From Arbacia lixula (lineage: Eukaryota > Echinodermata > Echinoidea > Arbacioida > Arbaciidae), in the NCBI GenBank assembly GCA_963669155.1, contig OZ022591.1, forward strand, positions 21,052,504-21,116,503: 64,000 bases of DNA. Reading direction: 5' to 3'. The notes under the pieces were generated by a model. That model saw only the letters and a list, made by a program, of their open reading frames with translations. It did no database searches and was not told the DNA's origin. Positions 43,360-56,500 of this stretch are shown one piece after another (position 1 is the first letter of the stretch; each line of letters begins with the position of its first letter). The position numbers were made by a program, and so were the translations under genes.

Positions 43360-44063
43360 GAATATATATATATTGAGTAAAAGAAAACATACATTGCAAC
43401 CATAAATTGAAATGGTTAACAGCAAATAAATAAAACACACGAAAAAAATCCGCAATAATCAGAACCAACTGAAACACATGGGCAATGACTTATGGAGGTG
43501 AGAATGGAATTACATCGAACGATAGTAAGTTGTACAGTTACAGTAATACTGCCTCTTAAATGCTTGAGTCGACCCCATCCCTACACATGCCCCACCTTTA
43601 ACAGCCCCCAATCAATTATTGAGTGACTTCGAGCAGATAAATTACACTTTGATTGCTTCTATAGTTTGGTTTGGTGTGAAGTGTCTGGATTTGTGGAATT
43701 ATCAGGCGTCAGTTACGATCTAAGAGGATTATGACGAGTTTGAATCTGTTGTTCTGAATCCCCCTTTTCTCTTTCCTCAGAAAAGTACTTTTCAAAAGTG
43801 AAGGAGAATGGGGCGAGAGATAGGTGTCTTCACAAGCGTGCCATCTATCTTTTAAATTATCACGTGGGACCAAGAGATCTTCTACCGATTTGTAAAGTCA
43901 TCCATACAGTCTTCCCCGCCAGCCCAATAGGCGCCGCCTACGTGTTAATACCACCGCAGATTACACTTTTTTGCCACGATTCTAAAGTCGCAAGGGCCTC
44001 TGATTGGTAGTGTGACGTCGCCTTCTCGCGCACAATTGCATCTAATTGCCGGTTCCTGCGATT

Positions 44064-46345
44064 TTTCAATTTCAATTTCAATTTCAATTTATTTTCATAC
44101 TTCTCGATGAATACAATGTGCAAAACAAAATAATATACAATATCCAACTTGGATGTACAACTTAATACAACATAAATATACAATATATGATAAGATGGAA
44201 ATTGAGAGAGAAATATGATGGGACCTACTAGAAGCAAGCTTGATAGGCGTAAGTCCCGGTAAAATTGGTGTATATATAAATAGATGTAGAGTACGGATGC
44301 AACTTAGGACCAAACTAAAACAAGAAATAACACAAATTCTTCGAGGACGTAAAACAGATACTTCTCATATATAAGTGAACAAGATTTAACCTGTGAATTT
44401 AGGGCTATGAGAATGCAAGGAGATTTTTACACATACTTAATAGCTTGAATAAACAATCAAGAGCACGTCAATAATTATCCGATTGAGTTTTTGATGCTGT
44501 CTTCATATGATACAACGTGTCGAGATATTATGCAAACGCGTAAATTACAATACCTAAGGAATCCAGTCTGCGTACTACAACTATATGTATATCGGATGAA
44601 CAACAGTCAAATTAAGTTCAGATTGATATGAATAACAGTTCGTAACATTGGAATGTTTTAGCGTTATCGGCCTACTATGTATTGAGTAGCCACCAGCCAG
44701 CTGCAATGAGGTGCTAAGAACAATGCCTGCTGCCGCCGCGCTTACGAAATCATGAGCATATATAGAGAACGAGTGAAAAACAGTATCGGGCAGGATTTCG
44801 GAAGCGTGCAACAGCAAGGCATTATGTAAATTACACATGGTAATGAACATTATACACAAAAGTTTAGAATCTCAATGAGCTTACGTAGAGTAACTATTCA
44901 ATAGATGCATTCTAAGTTTACGTTTGAATGGATATAATGATACACAACCACTGACATCTTGGGGGAGATCATTCCAGTATTTGGGCCCTGTAAACATAAT
45001 TGTTTTTTGTGCAAAAATTGTTCGAGTACGTGGAAGGTGATAAGCGTCATGTTGCCGGGTTGGATAGTTATGAACAGAGTTATTTCTAGTGAACATTTGA
45101 AGGAAGACTTCAGGAAGCTCATTAGTGGAAAGTTTATGCATAAAAATACCAACATTATAGTTAAACAAGTCAATCAATTTCAAAACTTTGTTATTTCTGA
45201 AAAGATCAATTGTGTGAGATAAATACTCGGCGTGGTTAACAATTCTTATTGCACGTTTTTGTAGAATAAAAAGAGAATCGAGCAAAAGCTTTGATGAATT
45301 TCCCCAAGCTAAAATTCCATAGTTAAGATATGGAGAAATTAAAGTTGAATATATAGTTTGTAATATGTGAGAGGGAAAGAAATGTTTTAGCTTGTTTAGA
45401 ATTCCTGTGTTCCTGGATAATATTTTGCATAAAAAATTAATATGAGTTTTCCAGGATAAATCGCTATCAATATGAAGTCCTAAGAACTTAGTACTGTCTA
45501 CCTGTTTCAAATTGATATCATTAATAATTATATCATTTGGAATAACTTGCAATGAATTGCTAAATAACATATAATGTGTTTTGTCAATATTCAACGATAA
45601 TTTGTTTGCATGGATCCAAGACTGTACATGGGTTAATTTGGGTTAGTTTAATATAAGTGTGAGCGTGTTAGGGTTGCGATGTGAGAAAAATAAATTGGTG
45701 TCATCTGCAAAGCATATAAAAGAAAGGATTTGTGACGAATTTTGAAGGTCATTGATATACAAAATGAACAACAATGGGCCTAAGAGGGAACCCTGGGGGA
45801 CACCACAAGAAATTAATTTCAAACTAGATTCTTGCCCATTGATATTTACATATTGTTTTCGATCAGTAAGGTAATCCCTAAACCAATCTAGAGCCTTCCC
45901 ACGGATACCGTAATGACTTAATTTATAAAGAAGAATGTCGTGGTCAATCGTATCAAACGCCTTAGAAAAGTCGAGAAAAACACCGATGGTATGGGAAACG
46001 TCATCAATTGCGTGAGCTACTTTGTCAATAAAAGCTAGTAAAGCATGAGTTGTGCTATGTTTTTGTCTGAATCCAAACTGAAAATTTGAAAGAATCTTAC
46101 AATTAACAAGAAATCTGAGAGTTCGTTTGTAAACAAGTCTTTCAAGAATTTTTGAGATTGAGGTTAAAAGAGATATTGGGCGGTAATTATTTACAATTTC
46201 TTTTTGGCCTTTTTTAAATATAGGAATAATTTTAGCAATTTTCATTTTTTGAGGGACCTTTCCAGTAGACAAGGATTGATTTAGGATATGAGTTAGGGGA
46301 GAAATGATTTCATCTATTATGTTTTTCAATAGGAATATTGTGATT
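44064..46345 (-). mobile_element. 5'-truncated non-LTR retrotransposon (LINE)
   Basis: About 2.3 kb. The 3' end, on the - strand, is AATAAA followed by a (TTGAAA)n-type tail (plus-strand 44064-44090), a short tandem tail seen in several non-LTR clades such as L2. The 5' end is cut inside the reverse transcriptase region near 46345: the frame meets a stop just upstream and no endonuclease remains. The clade (L2/CR1/jockey-like) is inferred from RT sequence style only. Confidence 0.88.
44881..46329 (-). pseudogene. Reverse transcriptase remnant, one in-frame stop
   Basis: One continuous frame of about 480 codons broken by a single TAA at 45643-45645. The upstream part has the RT palm motifs: block NYRPISLL, motif A FLDFSKAFDTIDHD, motif B CGVPQGSLLGPLLF and catalytic FADDTNLF. 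The downstream part holds the thumb (FLGLHIDSDLSW) and a C-terminal region with NYPTRQ and YWNDLPQ, as usual for non-LTR RTs, and ends at a normal stop. The reading frame is the same on both sides of the TAA, so this is a nonsense change rather than a frameshift. N-terminal RT and endonuclease are absent, so the copy cannot move by itself. Confidence 0.92.
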
Positions 46346-46444
46346 TAGCCAGTCGCAGAGTCGTACGCCTGATTGGACCGTATTGTATGCAGTGGCCTTT
46401 CAATGTAATGGAGATTTGTGGTCAAGAATCATGAAGAAAAATTC

Positions 46445-46940
46445 TTGAAAGGAAAGCCCATCCGAAAGTTAGGTTGGTTTCAATAAAAACAAAAATATGA
46501 AGGAAATATATTAGTGAAGGTTTGATGAAAATCCGTCAAGGATAAGAAAGTTATGATCTTAAGTTTGTGGCGTCACGTGCGAGGTGCTCCCCCTCATGTT
46601 GTGTGTTTTATGATTCCATAAATTGCTCATTTTGTATTTTTGATGAAGGAATATTTATTTTTCATAGAGGGTTGTGTGGAAAAACGTGTTATAATCATGT
46701 ATCAAATGCACAGGTAAAATGATGCATATCATTTTGAGAAAAATTAATATTTTGAAAAGAAGTTGTATACAGCATATATGGGAGAGCATCTCGCACATTA
46801 CGGCACAAAATTAAAACTTTAAAAGATCACAACTATCTCATCCTTTGACGCATTTTCATCAAACCTTTACCAATATGTTTATATCATGTTTCTGCTTTTA
46901 TTAAACCAAACTTTATTCTAGGGTGAACTATCCCTTGAAG
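46445..46940. mobile_element. Family-1 MITE
   Basis: Left 'gaaaggaaagcccatccgaaagttaggttggtttcaat', right 'tttgacgcattttcatcaaacc' and 'ggtgaactatccctt'. CRE-like sites are decayed here (GGCGTCACGTG, CACATTACGGCAC), suggesting an older copy. Confidence 0.8.
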
Positions 46941-49610
46941 CCGTGACTATGGGTCCCATTCTCAAAATCGTCTCAACATATCAAAAGTCGCTGAAATCAA
47001 AAGAGACTTTTACGTCACTTTACCTTTAAAGATGGTTCATGCATTGCCTTACATGAATTGATGGAGACACACCCCTTTAATTGACACATTTCGCTGAGCA
47101 CGATAACTTATAACAATATAGTGTACTCAACTATCATTGCTCTGAATGTCTATATTCGGATCAGCGAAGATTGGCCGAACGTTGCCTGCAGCCTGGCCGT
47201 TATACCTACACCAGATCCGTCCGCGTCAGGCAAATCATACGATTTGGCTGCATGTCACAACACCAGTGAGTTTAGTCCGACCAGCCGCCGTACATCTGTA
47301 CAGCGGTACTACCTGTACTCGCCAAGTTTGTTGAGATAATCTCAAGCGATTGAAATTAAAGATGGCGTGTGTATTATTAATAAGCTCGTCCTAAGCGCGC
47401 GAGCTCCCGGCTTTGTCGGGAAGGGATCTTGCGTTACAGTCGGAAGTACGTTGTACATGTAGCTGAATTTCTTTCCTTTTTGTTAAGTCCGCCATTTGCG
47501 TATTTTGGTTCAGCGTTGACAAGATGTTTTAGCACACGATATCAACTCTTTTTTCTTTAGCTGGCACCGTCATTTTGTAGTCAGAAAAAAAGAAAACACT
47601 GTTTGACAGCTAACGTCAAGATAAATGCACTGTGACTGTACGCCCAGCGAATTACACATGTATTTAATATTGTACTTTAGATTGATCTTGGTCGGGTCGT
47701 ACGCCATAGACTATTGTTCTGTTAACTTCATGTTCAAAATCACAGTCTGATCAGGGAGGTGCTAGGAAGGAGTAGAAACTCGAGCATAATACATTCAAAC
47801 ATCTGTATGGGCTCTACAGCGTGCTCATGAATGTCAAAATAATTCCATAATCACGACAATGCTTTGATGTCCCATGTGCCGAGCCGACATTTAGCTGATG
47901 TCAACTTGAAAAGAAATTTCTTTAATTTCCCATTTGTCTGTAGACGTTTTGTTTTTGACAAATTCGTTTGCAAACTGTAAGGAAGTTAACGGCAGATAAT
48001 GCCAGATCCTAATACTCTGCTTTTGTTTCAAAAAGTATTGAGGAATCATTAAAAATTGGACATATAAGATATTTGTATTACTTACATAATTGACCAATTT
48101 CTTCACTTACCGACATCTTGTGCATTTTGGGGATTCAACCACTCTCAAAATGATATAAGCTGTGTATTATCATTAACGGTGTTTGCGTGTGTTTGCCTGC
48201 AGCAGAGATATTTTTCATGAAAAACTTGTTTATTTGTGTTTGCTGATACCTGTTGTGCTCATGGAAGTATTAATGCCATTAACAGAACGGGACAAGCGAA
48301 ATGAGACTGAACATTTCTTTTGTTCTCTCTGAGAAGCCGTTGCCACACAATCATGTTCATAATTGTTCAAACACCTGAACAGCACCTGTTGAGAATACCA
48401 TAACTTCTCAGCAGCTTGGCATATGGGTTCAAAGAAAGAAAGTTGCTTCATATCCTTCCATAACACGTCCCTGGTCTGATGATGTTAATTTTGCAGTTAG
48501 CAGTGAGTTTCCTTGTAAGTTATTAATTTTACGATAAGATGCAATGATGAGATCACTCTGAACTCCACCTAACATTTAAAAAGAAACTGAGATGCAAACT
48601 TCAAAGTAATACGTTTTCTATGCATTCTATGAATTATATATCATTATGAAGTTCATATTTCAAAATCCCGCTTCTTCTTCTCATGAATGTAGTTTAAAAA
48701 CTGTATATACAGAATTTGGCGTCTTACGAAAAGTAACTTTTAAATACATTAAATTCACTTTGGTAACATGATGAAGAAAACATTAAGAAAGGGTGCGTGA
48801 GTTGGGAATAAGGGGGGGGGGGGTATCCGTGTTTGTTTCCAGCAAGATTCGAAACGAGATGATAAACTTCTGCATAACATGTGACCAAAGTGCATATTCT
48901 CTTCTTCCGGCAAGGGAGTTTTTGGTCTTCATTTTATGCCAAAGCGTGACTCCAGGTAACAGCTTTTCTTGAAAACAGACTGTAAGATGAAGAATAAAAA
49001 TGAAAAAAAAAACGAGAGAGAATTATTAAAACATTAACCAGACAAAAGAATATTCACACAGTTTCCAAATGCATATTACACAACTGAAAGTCAGAGGGGG
49101 AAGCGATTAGCTTCTTAACTCTGACCCCATCATAGCCGTCTGTGTCATTTTCCTGTACAAAGGTATTAAATACCTGTATAGGCGTACACATTACGTCAGG
49201 AATATATGGCAACATAGGCGTGTACGTGTGTGCATTGCATGTATTGTGCAGTATGCGGTCACAACATGGTAATTAACAACCATTGCTCAGCATTCTCCTC
49301 TCATCCAGTGCACCACCTCTTGCATTTTCGATTTTGCTTTCGAAAGAAAAACAATATATACCCCCTATAAACTGTCATACTTACACCTTTTTTCCTCATG
49401 CAAAGCATGTGCAACGAACTTACTATACATGCGCCTCGTCGAAAACAACTTATTCACCCCCCATAAAGCAGTATTGGCGAGTCCAAATCTCATCGACCAA
49501 TCACAATCGCGACAGCGCCTACCAACACACCTGAGAGTAACTTTACGGGATGTCCACCAACCAATAGCGCGATTGAATATCTCATTATCTCGTTACTATG
49601 AAATATGATT
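46941..49610. other. Intergenic sequence upstream of hes
   Basis: No exon or RNA gene recognised. A fragment TTTAAAGATGGTTCATGC near 47029 resembles a family-3 end. A G-run lies near 48813. The remaining open frames look random. Confidence 0.45.
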
Positions 49611-49617
49611 ATTGTGC

Positions 49618-49653
<36 letters not shown>
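49618..49653. repeat. (TC)n microsatellite
   Basis: Pure CT run of about 36 bp, followed by 'ctctctctc' remnants. Confidence 0.95.
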
Positions 49654-49654
<1 letters not shown>

Positions 49655-49891
49655 TTTTTTCTTCCACACTCTCTCTCTCATCGCGGGGAACAATACGTTC
49701 GGGGTAAGAGAGGTGAATCGCAAGTATTATGCGTGCCTATGAGGTCTATCTTTTTGGGGAGCGATTGTTTAGGGCCAGGGTCTTATGTTGGCCTTTATTC
49801 GGGGGGCATGGAGTGTCGGAATTCGGAGTGTGGGAAAAGGTGAAGCAACGAATTCACACGCGTGGCTTGCCTGCAGTCAACAACCACAGAA

Positions 49892-49901
49892 AGAGAGTGG
49901 G

Positions 49902-49935
<34 letters not shown>

Positions 49936-50190
49936 AGAGGGGGGGGGGAGGGGTGGATATATAGAGAGGAAGGGGGAAAACGAAAGGAAGAGAAAAATAA
50001 TGAAGGGAAACAATAAGGAGGGTGGGAAAAGGAAGAGGATTGAAGGGAAGACAAAAATAGATAGAGACGGGGTGGGTGGGTGGGGGGGGGGGGGGGGGCA
50101 TGGAGTGGTAAACCGCACGCGAGAGATGTGAAATAGGGAGGGCAAGAGGGATATGGAGGGAGAAATGTGAAAAAGGGGGGGGGGGGGGAG
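49892..50190. repeat. GA/G-rich low-complexity region
   Basis: GA run at 49892-49935, several G-runs of 7-15 bases and A/G-rich filler through 50190. The proline-rich open frames on the - strand are artefacts. Confidence 0.9.
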
Positions 50191-50375
50191 AGAGAGAGCA
50201 AAAACCCATGAGAAGGAAGGGAGACATGAAGGTACTTCGCAAATAATTATGAAGAATATAAGAAGGAAAATACATTGGCCGCCGGCAGGCAACGGACAAG
50301 AGGGAGAGCGAGAAAAAAATCCCCTTTTTGTCAACTGGTGAAACAATTGGTGGTATAGCGGCTCATTCTCTCGAA

Positions 50376-50383
50376 CGTGGGAA
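50376..50383 (+). promoter_or_regulatory. Candidate Su(H)/CSL site
   Basis: CGTGGGAA matches the YGTGRGAA consensus bound by the Notch effector Su(H)/CSL, about 480 bp upstream of the hes start codon. Other matches are TGTGGGAA at 49829-49836 and GTGGGAA at 50022-50028. HES genes are classic Notch targets. No oppositely oriented close partner (paired site) was found. Confidence 0.35.
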
Positions 50384-50798
50384 ATTTACATCACTGAAAA
50401 TGCTTGGCTAACTTTTATTCACCTGATGTAGGCCGCAACGAATCATAACAATTCACCAACTTATCTTTCCGTTGCGTTATCAATCTTGAACAATAGCTGA
50501 ACAAGTGAATCTGTAAATTCAAACAGGTATTATTGATTTTTCTTTATTAATCGCACCACCCCGCTTCATGTTGTTGTGCGTGTTGGCTTGTGGAAATGAA
50601 TAAGTTGGAATAACGAGACGTTTGCCACGCACGACCAGCCGGAAGGCAGAGGTGTCACAGCAAAACCACAAGGGATTACGTCGACACTGAAGGAAGTCTA
50701 CTTTGAAAACAACAACAGCAAGAAATAACCTTATATTTGTTCAAAAGAGAAGGAATACTCGTAAACTTGGATTTACTTGCTTTGGAGTTACAGACTGG

Positions 50799-50825
50799 AT
50801 GTTGGCGCGTTGGGCTGCTTACTAA
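50799..50825 (+). other. Possible uORF in hes 5' leader
   Basis: ATG at 50799 opens an 8-codon frame ending TAA at 50823-50825, 36 bp before the hes ATG. It is relevant only if transcription starts upstream of it; the start site is not visible from sequence. Confidence 0.3.
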
Positions 50826-50861
50826 TTTCAGAAGGAGGGACGTGACAGAACGAGTGCGACG

Positions 50862-50894
50862 ATGCCATCGGGGGAGCATATAGGCAGGAACAGG
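50862..50894 (+). CDS. hes exon 1
   Basis: ATG with A at -3 and 11 codons ([11 protein letters not shown]) ending AACAGG|GTAAGT, phase 0. It joins exon 2 to read EHIGRNR-SSKP, matching the position where HES genes place their first intron. This is the first ATG in frame with exon 2 across the junction; a different upstream first exon is possible. Confidence 0.75.
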
Positions 50895-50959
50895 GTAAGT
50901 ATGAGATAAATGACAGAAACAAACACACAAACACACAAACACATACTCAAACACACGAG

Positions 50960-51039
<80 letters not shown>

Positions 51040-53183
51040 AACCAACGAGCAAGCACGCCATGCCGTATATAAAAACAAGAGGTTGATTGTGCGGGGGAAA
51101 CGCATCAAGATTTAATTTTCCGTAAATAGTAACAATTTAACTATTCATTCTTGTTTTGCTTTCACACCATTAAATGATTCATCTTACATGTTTGGAGGTC
51201 TTTGCCACGGAGCAACACACTTGCTTTATTTTCTGACGGATTATACTAATTTTACATTCTACTGTGAAGACAGATGGCTTATTACACGGATGATGTTGGA
51301 CTCGAGTGGGTCAAACTTCCAGTCTAATCTAAACCAGTCTGATGTCACCTTGGTATAATGCATGTCGTGCATCAGTGTGAGCCGTGTCTGTTCAATTGAT
51401 GTATTTTTGTCAATGTTTTTTTTTTTCAGAACTACCTGTCTGGCATACAAAATAAATACACGATTGGTGAACATGAAACAAAAGTGTTCTTCTATAATTG
51501 CCTCGTTATGTGTTAATTGAAAATGAATCGCCCAACTGCATGCGTTTGTGTATATATTAGAATAAGTTAACATATACAATTGATTATTATTGTAGTTACT
51601 ATCGTGATCAAGACGATAATGTGGTGGGCAGAAACAAAATCCCTTCCTCAACGAAACCGAAGTATGTTAAGTGCTGTCGAAATCAAAACTTTAAACGCAA
51701 TTGATGACAAGTAACACACATATAATCTATACCGCATGATTTTATTACGTCTAGTTTGTTCTAAATGACATTTTCTTTTCTTTTGATTACGATAACAATC
51801 ACAATTATTCAGTAATCGATCGTTGATATGAATTGAATACACATGTTCGCTTTGCGTGGGAGATAATATAAATTTGTCTAAACGTCAAGAGAAAGGCCAG
51901 GCCACTCGAGTCGACTCCCGAGACATACCGATAGTAAGCGTCTCTTTGTCATGGTAACCGGGATCCCTCGCATACTCTCTGCCCCAGTCGTTTTCTTAAA
52001 TCAAATTTCAAATAAAATGTTAAACATGTAAAACTCTACTGTAGTGCCTAGTGGTTGCAGTGAATATTGATAGCGGGGTGGGGTGGGGGAACTCTGCTCT
52101 TGATTTCTGATTAATACATCCATAAGGTCTTAAGTTTACATGGTTTATTTTTCTTCATTGACGCAGTCCTCGAAGCCTTTAATGGAGAAGCGACGTCGAG
52201 CTCGGATTAACGACAGTCTGCTCCAACTCAAGACTCTCGTGCTCGATGCCCTCAACAAGAATGTAAGATTGCATCTTCATAGTTCCCCCTTCTCAAACCA
52301 CGACTTATCACTGTTTTTTTTACTCCTTAGCTACCTTCACCTGTAACCCTCATTCACCCCTGTTTTCACTAATTAGATCCTCCTTCCCTGACCCCTCCCT
52401 GATCCCTGTTTACACCCCTTAGCTGCCCCCTTTCGTGACCCCTCACTTATCTATGTTTACACCCCTTAGTTGCACCCTTCCCTAACCCATCACTTATCTC
52501 TGTTTTCAAACCTTAATCACTCCCTTCCCTGACCCATCGCTTATTCATATCTGCACCCCTTACGCCCCGCTTACTAACATTCTATTCGTGTAATATTCAT
52601 CTTTTCCCATTCGTTTTCTTTTGATTTGCTCCCGTCTTCTCCTATTCCTTGTTCGCACATTGTACTTGTAATAAGCGTATGAATTTCACTCGTTTCCTCT
52701 GATAAGTTCTTTACCATTATACATTGCTACTTATGGAATGATACGGTAGATGAGGTGAGCAGTCTCGTACATAATTGAGTACAACACATCTTCCTCATCA
52801 TTGAAAAAACACTGATTTTGTATGAGTCAAACTGAAATAGCAATTTCCACCGACAGCTTGTCGTTAAACTTGAACTCTGGGTCAGATTCTTAAATCACAA
52901 GGGAATCGGCTTGATAGTCCACGAAGTGCATCATTTGCGATATTTGCACTTGCTTCAACTGACCATAACGACAAGCCTTCATAAATCTTTCTTCGGAAAG
53001 GGGAAATTGAGTTGTATCCCCCATCGGACAAAGAAAAGGAAACATTGACAACGAAGTTGATGTTTGTGTATTCAATATGGGAGTGGGAAAAGACGCGCTT
53101 GCCCCTGTTTATAATTGGGTCGTGGGAACAAGACAACCAGCATAGCTGAATGGTGAGTCACAGGTAGGTAGACATGGCGGCAG

Positions 53184-53234
<51 letters not shown>

Positions 53235-53260
53235 GGGTGGGAGGGAGAGAGAGAGAGAGG

Positions 53261-53306
<46 letters not shown>

Positions 53307-53566
53307 TGGGGGGGGGAGGGAGAGAGAGAGAGAGAGAGAGAGATGGAGGAAGAGGGAGAGAGAGAGACAGAGAGAGGGAGAGAAAGAGAAAGAGAGAGAA
53401 AGAGGGAGAGAGAGAAAGAGAGAGAGATAAAGAGAGAGAGAGAGTGACAGAGAGAGAGAGAGGAAGAGAGGGGGAGCAAGAAAGAGAGAGATAAAGAGAG
53501 AGGAAGAGAAAGAGAGACATAAAAAGAAACAAAAAGGACAGGAACAACAACATGAAGACCACGGGC

Positions 53567-53598
<32 letters not shown>

Positions 53599-56500
53599 GG
53601 GGGGGGGTGATAACAAGACCCCAGCACAGGTGTGTTGATGTATGAATGATATATATCATGCATGAGAATAGTCAACAAAAAGCGCGCTATGAAAGAGTTT
53701 CCTGGTCCGGAACACAAACGAAACTATTAGCTTTTGCACATCGATTGGTAATAGGTCCCTGGTAACACCGAATCTACGCCACGCCTGTTGAATCAGGTGC
53801 GAGCGAGCCAGGCACTCACCTGCCCAAAGGGGAACAGCATTTGTCGTAAGGGGTTTGGGTCCGTTCTTACAAAGAGTTGCGATTAATCTATATTCATCGA
53901 AAGTCCAATCTCCTATCTCTAATGTTACGAGTGGTATCAATCGTAAAACAAGTTACGATCAATCGCAAGTCTTTATATGACAGGGTCTTGGTTTCATGCA
54001 ATTATGATCGTACGAATAGCCCATTCATGACCAGCTCCCTGCCTCATAAAGAATCGCGAGTAATCGCAACTTGACTTGCGACTGGTGTTGATCGTAACTC
54101 TCTGCATTAGAGATAGGGTATTGGACTTACGATCAGTTCAGATTAGTCACAACTATTTATAAGACAGGCCCCATTTTTTAAGGTAAAGGATTTCACTATT
54201 TTGCCTTTTAAATTGGCCACATTTTCAACCTACGTTCCTGCGCACATGTAAACAACGTCATATTTAGAGCAACTATTGTCCCGATTTAAAGAACGCATAA
54301 TATAGTTCAGATATTTCTAGCGTGTTGGCAGTTTTAAGATAGGGTGATCATTTTATATTCATCACACTTTGAAGAATCATTAAAACTGTTATACATTTCA
54401 CTAAATGACGGAAATGTATTCAGAAATGTTTGACTTTCATATGATGCATGTTTTGATATTCATACAGTGTACTTTATATCAAAAGGTATTGCCCCAAACC
54501 ACAGATTTGTGGTGATTGGTCCTAAGTTGGTTAATAACAATGAGTGCATGATTGAATGAAGGTAATGCTGCTGTTGCTGATGGTGATTAGCACGATGATA
54601 TAGATAATAACATAATGTGTCAATGAGAACAATACATAATCCATTTGGTTTCTGCTCAGAGCTGATAGATGTGTTATTCTAACGACGGTGATTACTGGAT
54701 CATTATGGCTCATAACTATGATTATTTTAAAAGAGGGACGAAAATGCCTTTTTACCTCCCCCCCCCCTCACCTTTTCTCTCACCCTTCTCTTCTCCAGAA
54801 TCCCCGCCACTCCAAGTTGGAGAAAGCCGATATTCTCGAAATGACTGTTCGATATCTGCGATCGGTTCACCATCAACAGCTTGGTGGTAAGCTGAACATG
54901 ATAACGTCTTCATGGCAGTGTGTGCATATACTGTATGTGCTAATGTCATTTTTGGGGTACACTTTTGAGAAATTATTAAATATAAGTTACGACTCGAACT
55001 CGAACTGATTTATATGAAAGTAATAATCCACAAACAAAGTTATATTCTACCAATGTATTAATGTGTTAAACTATTGAATTACGTACTCATTTATTCATTT
55101 AGTCATGACGCACATGAATCTCTTCGATGTACTGTGTTGAATTATGGAATCCTGTACTAATTTATTCATTTATTTATGTATTCATTACGCGCAGGAATCT
55201 CTCTGTACTAATTTATTCATTTATTTATGTATTCATTACGCGCAGGAATCTGTCCAATCGGCGACCGAGCCAAAGCAGCACAGTTCCAGACAGGCTACGC
55301 GGAGTGTATGAACGAGGTCTCCCGCTATATGGCGACGACCAGCACAGGCAACGCCACAGCTCTTAACTTGGCTCGCTTAGCCAACGCCCCTCCAGATAGC
55401 ACGAGTATGGCGGGGACTGGCGCCAAGGACCCTGCGATGCTTCACGTACAAGCCAGGCTGCTAAGACACCTCTCCGCCCAGTGCCGCGGGGCGTGTACGG
55501 GAGACCTGGTGGGGCAAGCAGGCTTGAGCCGAGCGCAGAAACCCCCAGTCGTTGAATTAGGATGTGGTAGAATCAATAGCCGTGAAGTGGATTTGGCGCG
55601 GGTTGTTGGTACGCGTGAACAGCCTGGTAACGCGGCTAGTCGTGTGGAGATGCTGAGTCCCAATGCAGGTGGTGTGGATATGAAGGATGGTGAGCGAGTG
55701 GGTGGTAGGCTTGGAGATCCAGTCGCAAGCAGGAGGACAATTATTGGCGATGGGGCAACGGAAAGGTCGAGTGTAGCGATGGTTGGGGATTCAGGGCTTT
55801 ATCCACCAGCAAGCCCTACTGGATCGGTGGCAGGTGCACAGATTAAGCTGGTCTTACCCCAGAATCTCCTCCAATACGGACAAATCCCTACCCATGTTAT
55901 CCCCGTGTACGCCACCAGCCCCCCTATCGCCGCCCCCGCCCCGCCGCAGGGATCCCCACCAGCCCTAACCTCGGCCGCCTCCTCCGCTGTAACCCCTCTC
56001 TCGCCACCCGCACAGGTGATGCTGTCCCCGGTTCCCCCTAGCAACGGGCACGCATCCAATGTCCTGATCAAGGCGTCATCCTCTTCCCCCTCTTCCTGTG
56101 GGTTTGCGTTGCTGCCTTTACCCACATCCGCCCCTTATCGTCACGCCCAGGTAGCGAGCCCACCTTACGTGGCTAACCTTTCCCTGCAATCGTTTCAGAA
56201 CGGAGTGGGCAAGTCAGGAGATGCCCTGCATAATGAGTTCATTCTCCCTACCCCTCTACCAGCACCACACCCTCCTGCCCCTCCCTCCAGCCCTCCGTCA
56301 ACCACATCCGCATCCAAATCTGTAGCTCCATCAGCTTTTATAGAAAAAACTAAAAATATGAAATCCCCATCATCCAAACAACTACCATCACTCCTAATTC
56401 TACCGCCGCCACCACCACCACCACCACCACCTGTACATCCACCACTGCCATCGCACACACCCCACATCACTCATTCTACCACCACTACCACCACACCAAT

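Noticed and set aside
45594..45645. Frameshift between the two halves of the reverse transcriptase
   Set aside because: The halves are in the same frame (16 codons apart); only an in-frame TAA separates them.
49795..50346. 183-codon Pro/Ser-rich frame on the - strand upstream of hes
   Set aside because: Arises from the G/A-rich low-complexity region; three frames are open together.
53072..53717. Overlapping ~200-codon frames on the - strand in hes intron 2
   Set aside because: They read through the GA tract in several frames at once; none resembles a protein.
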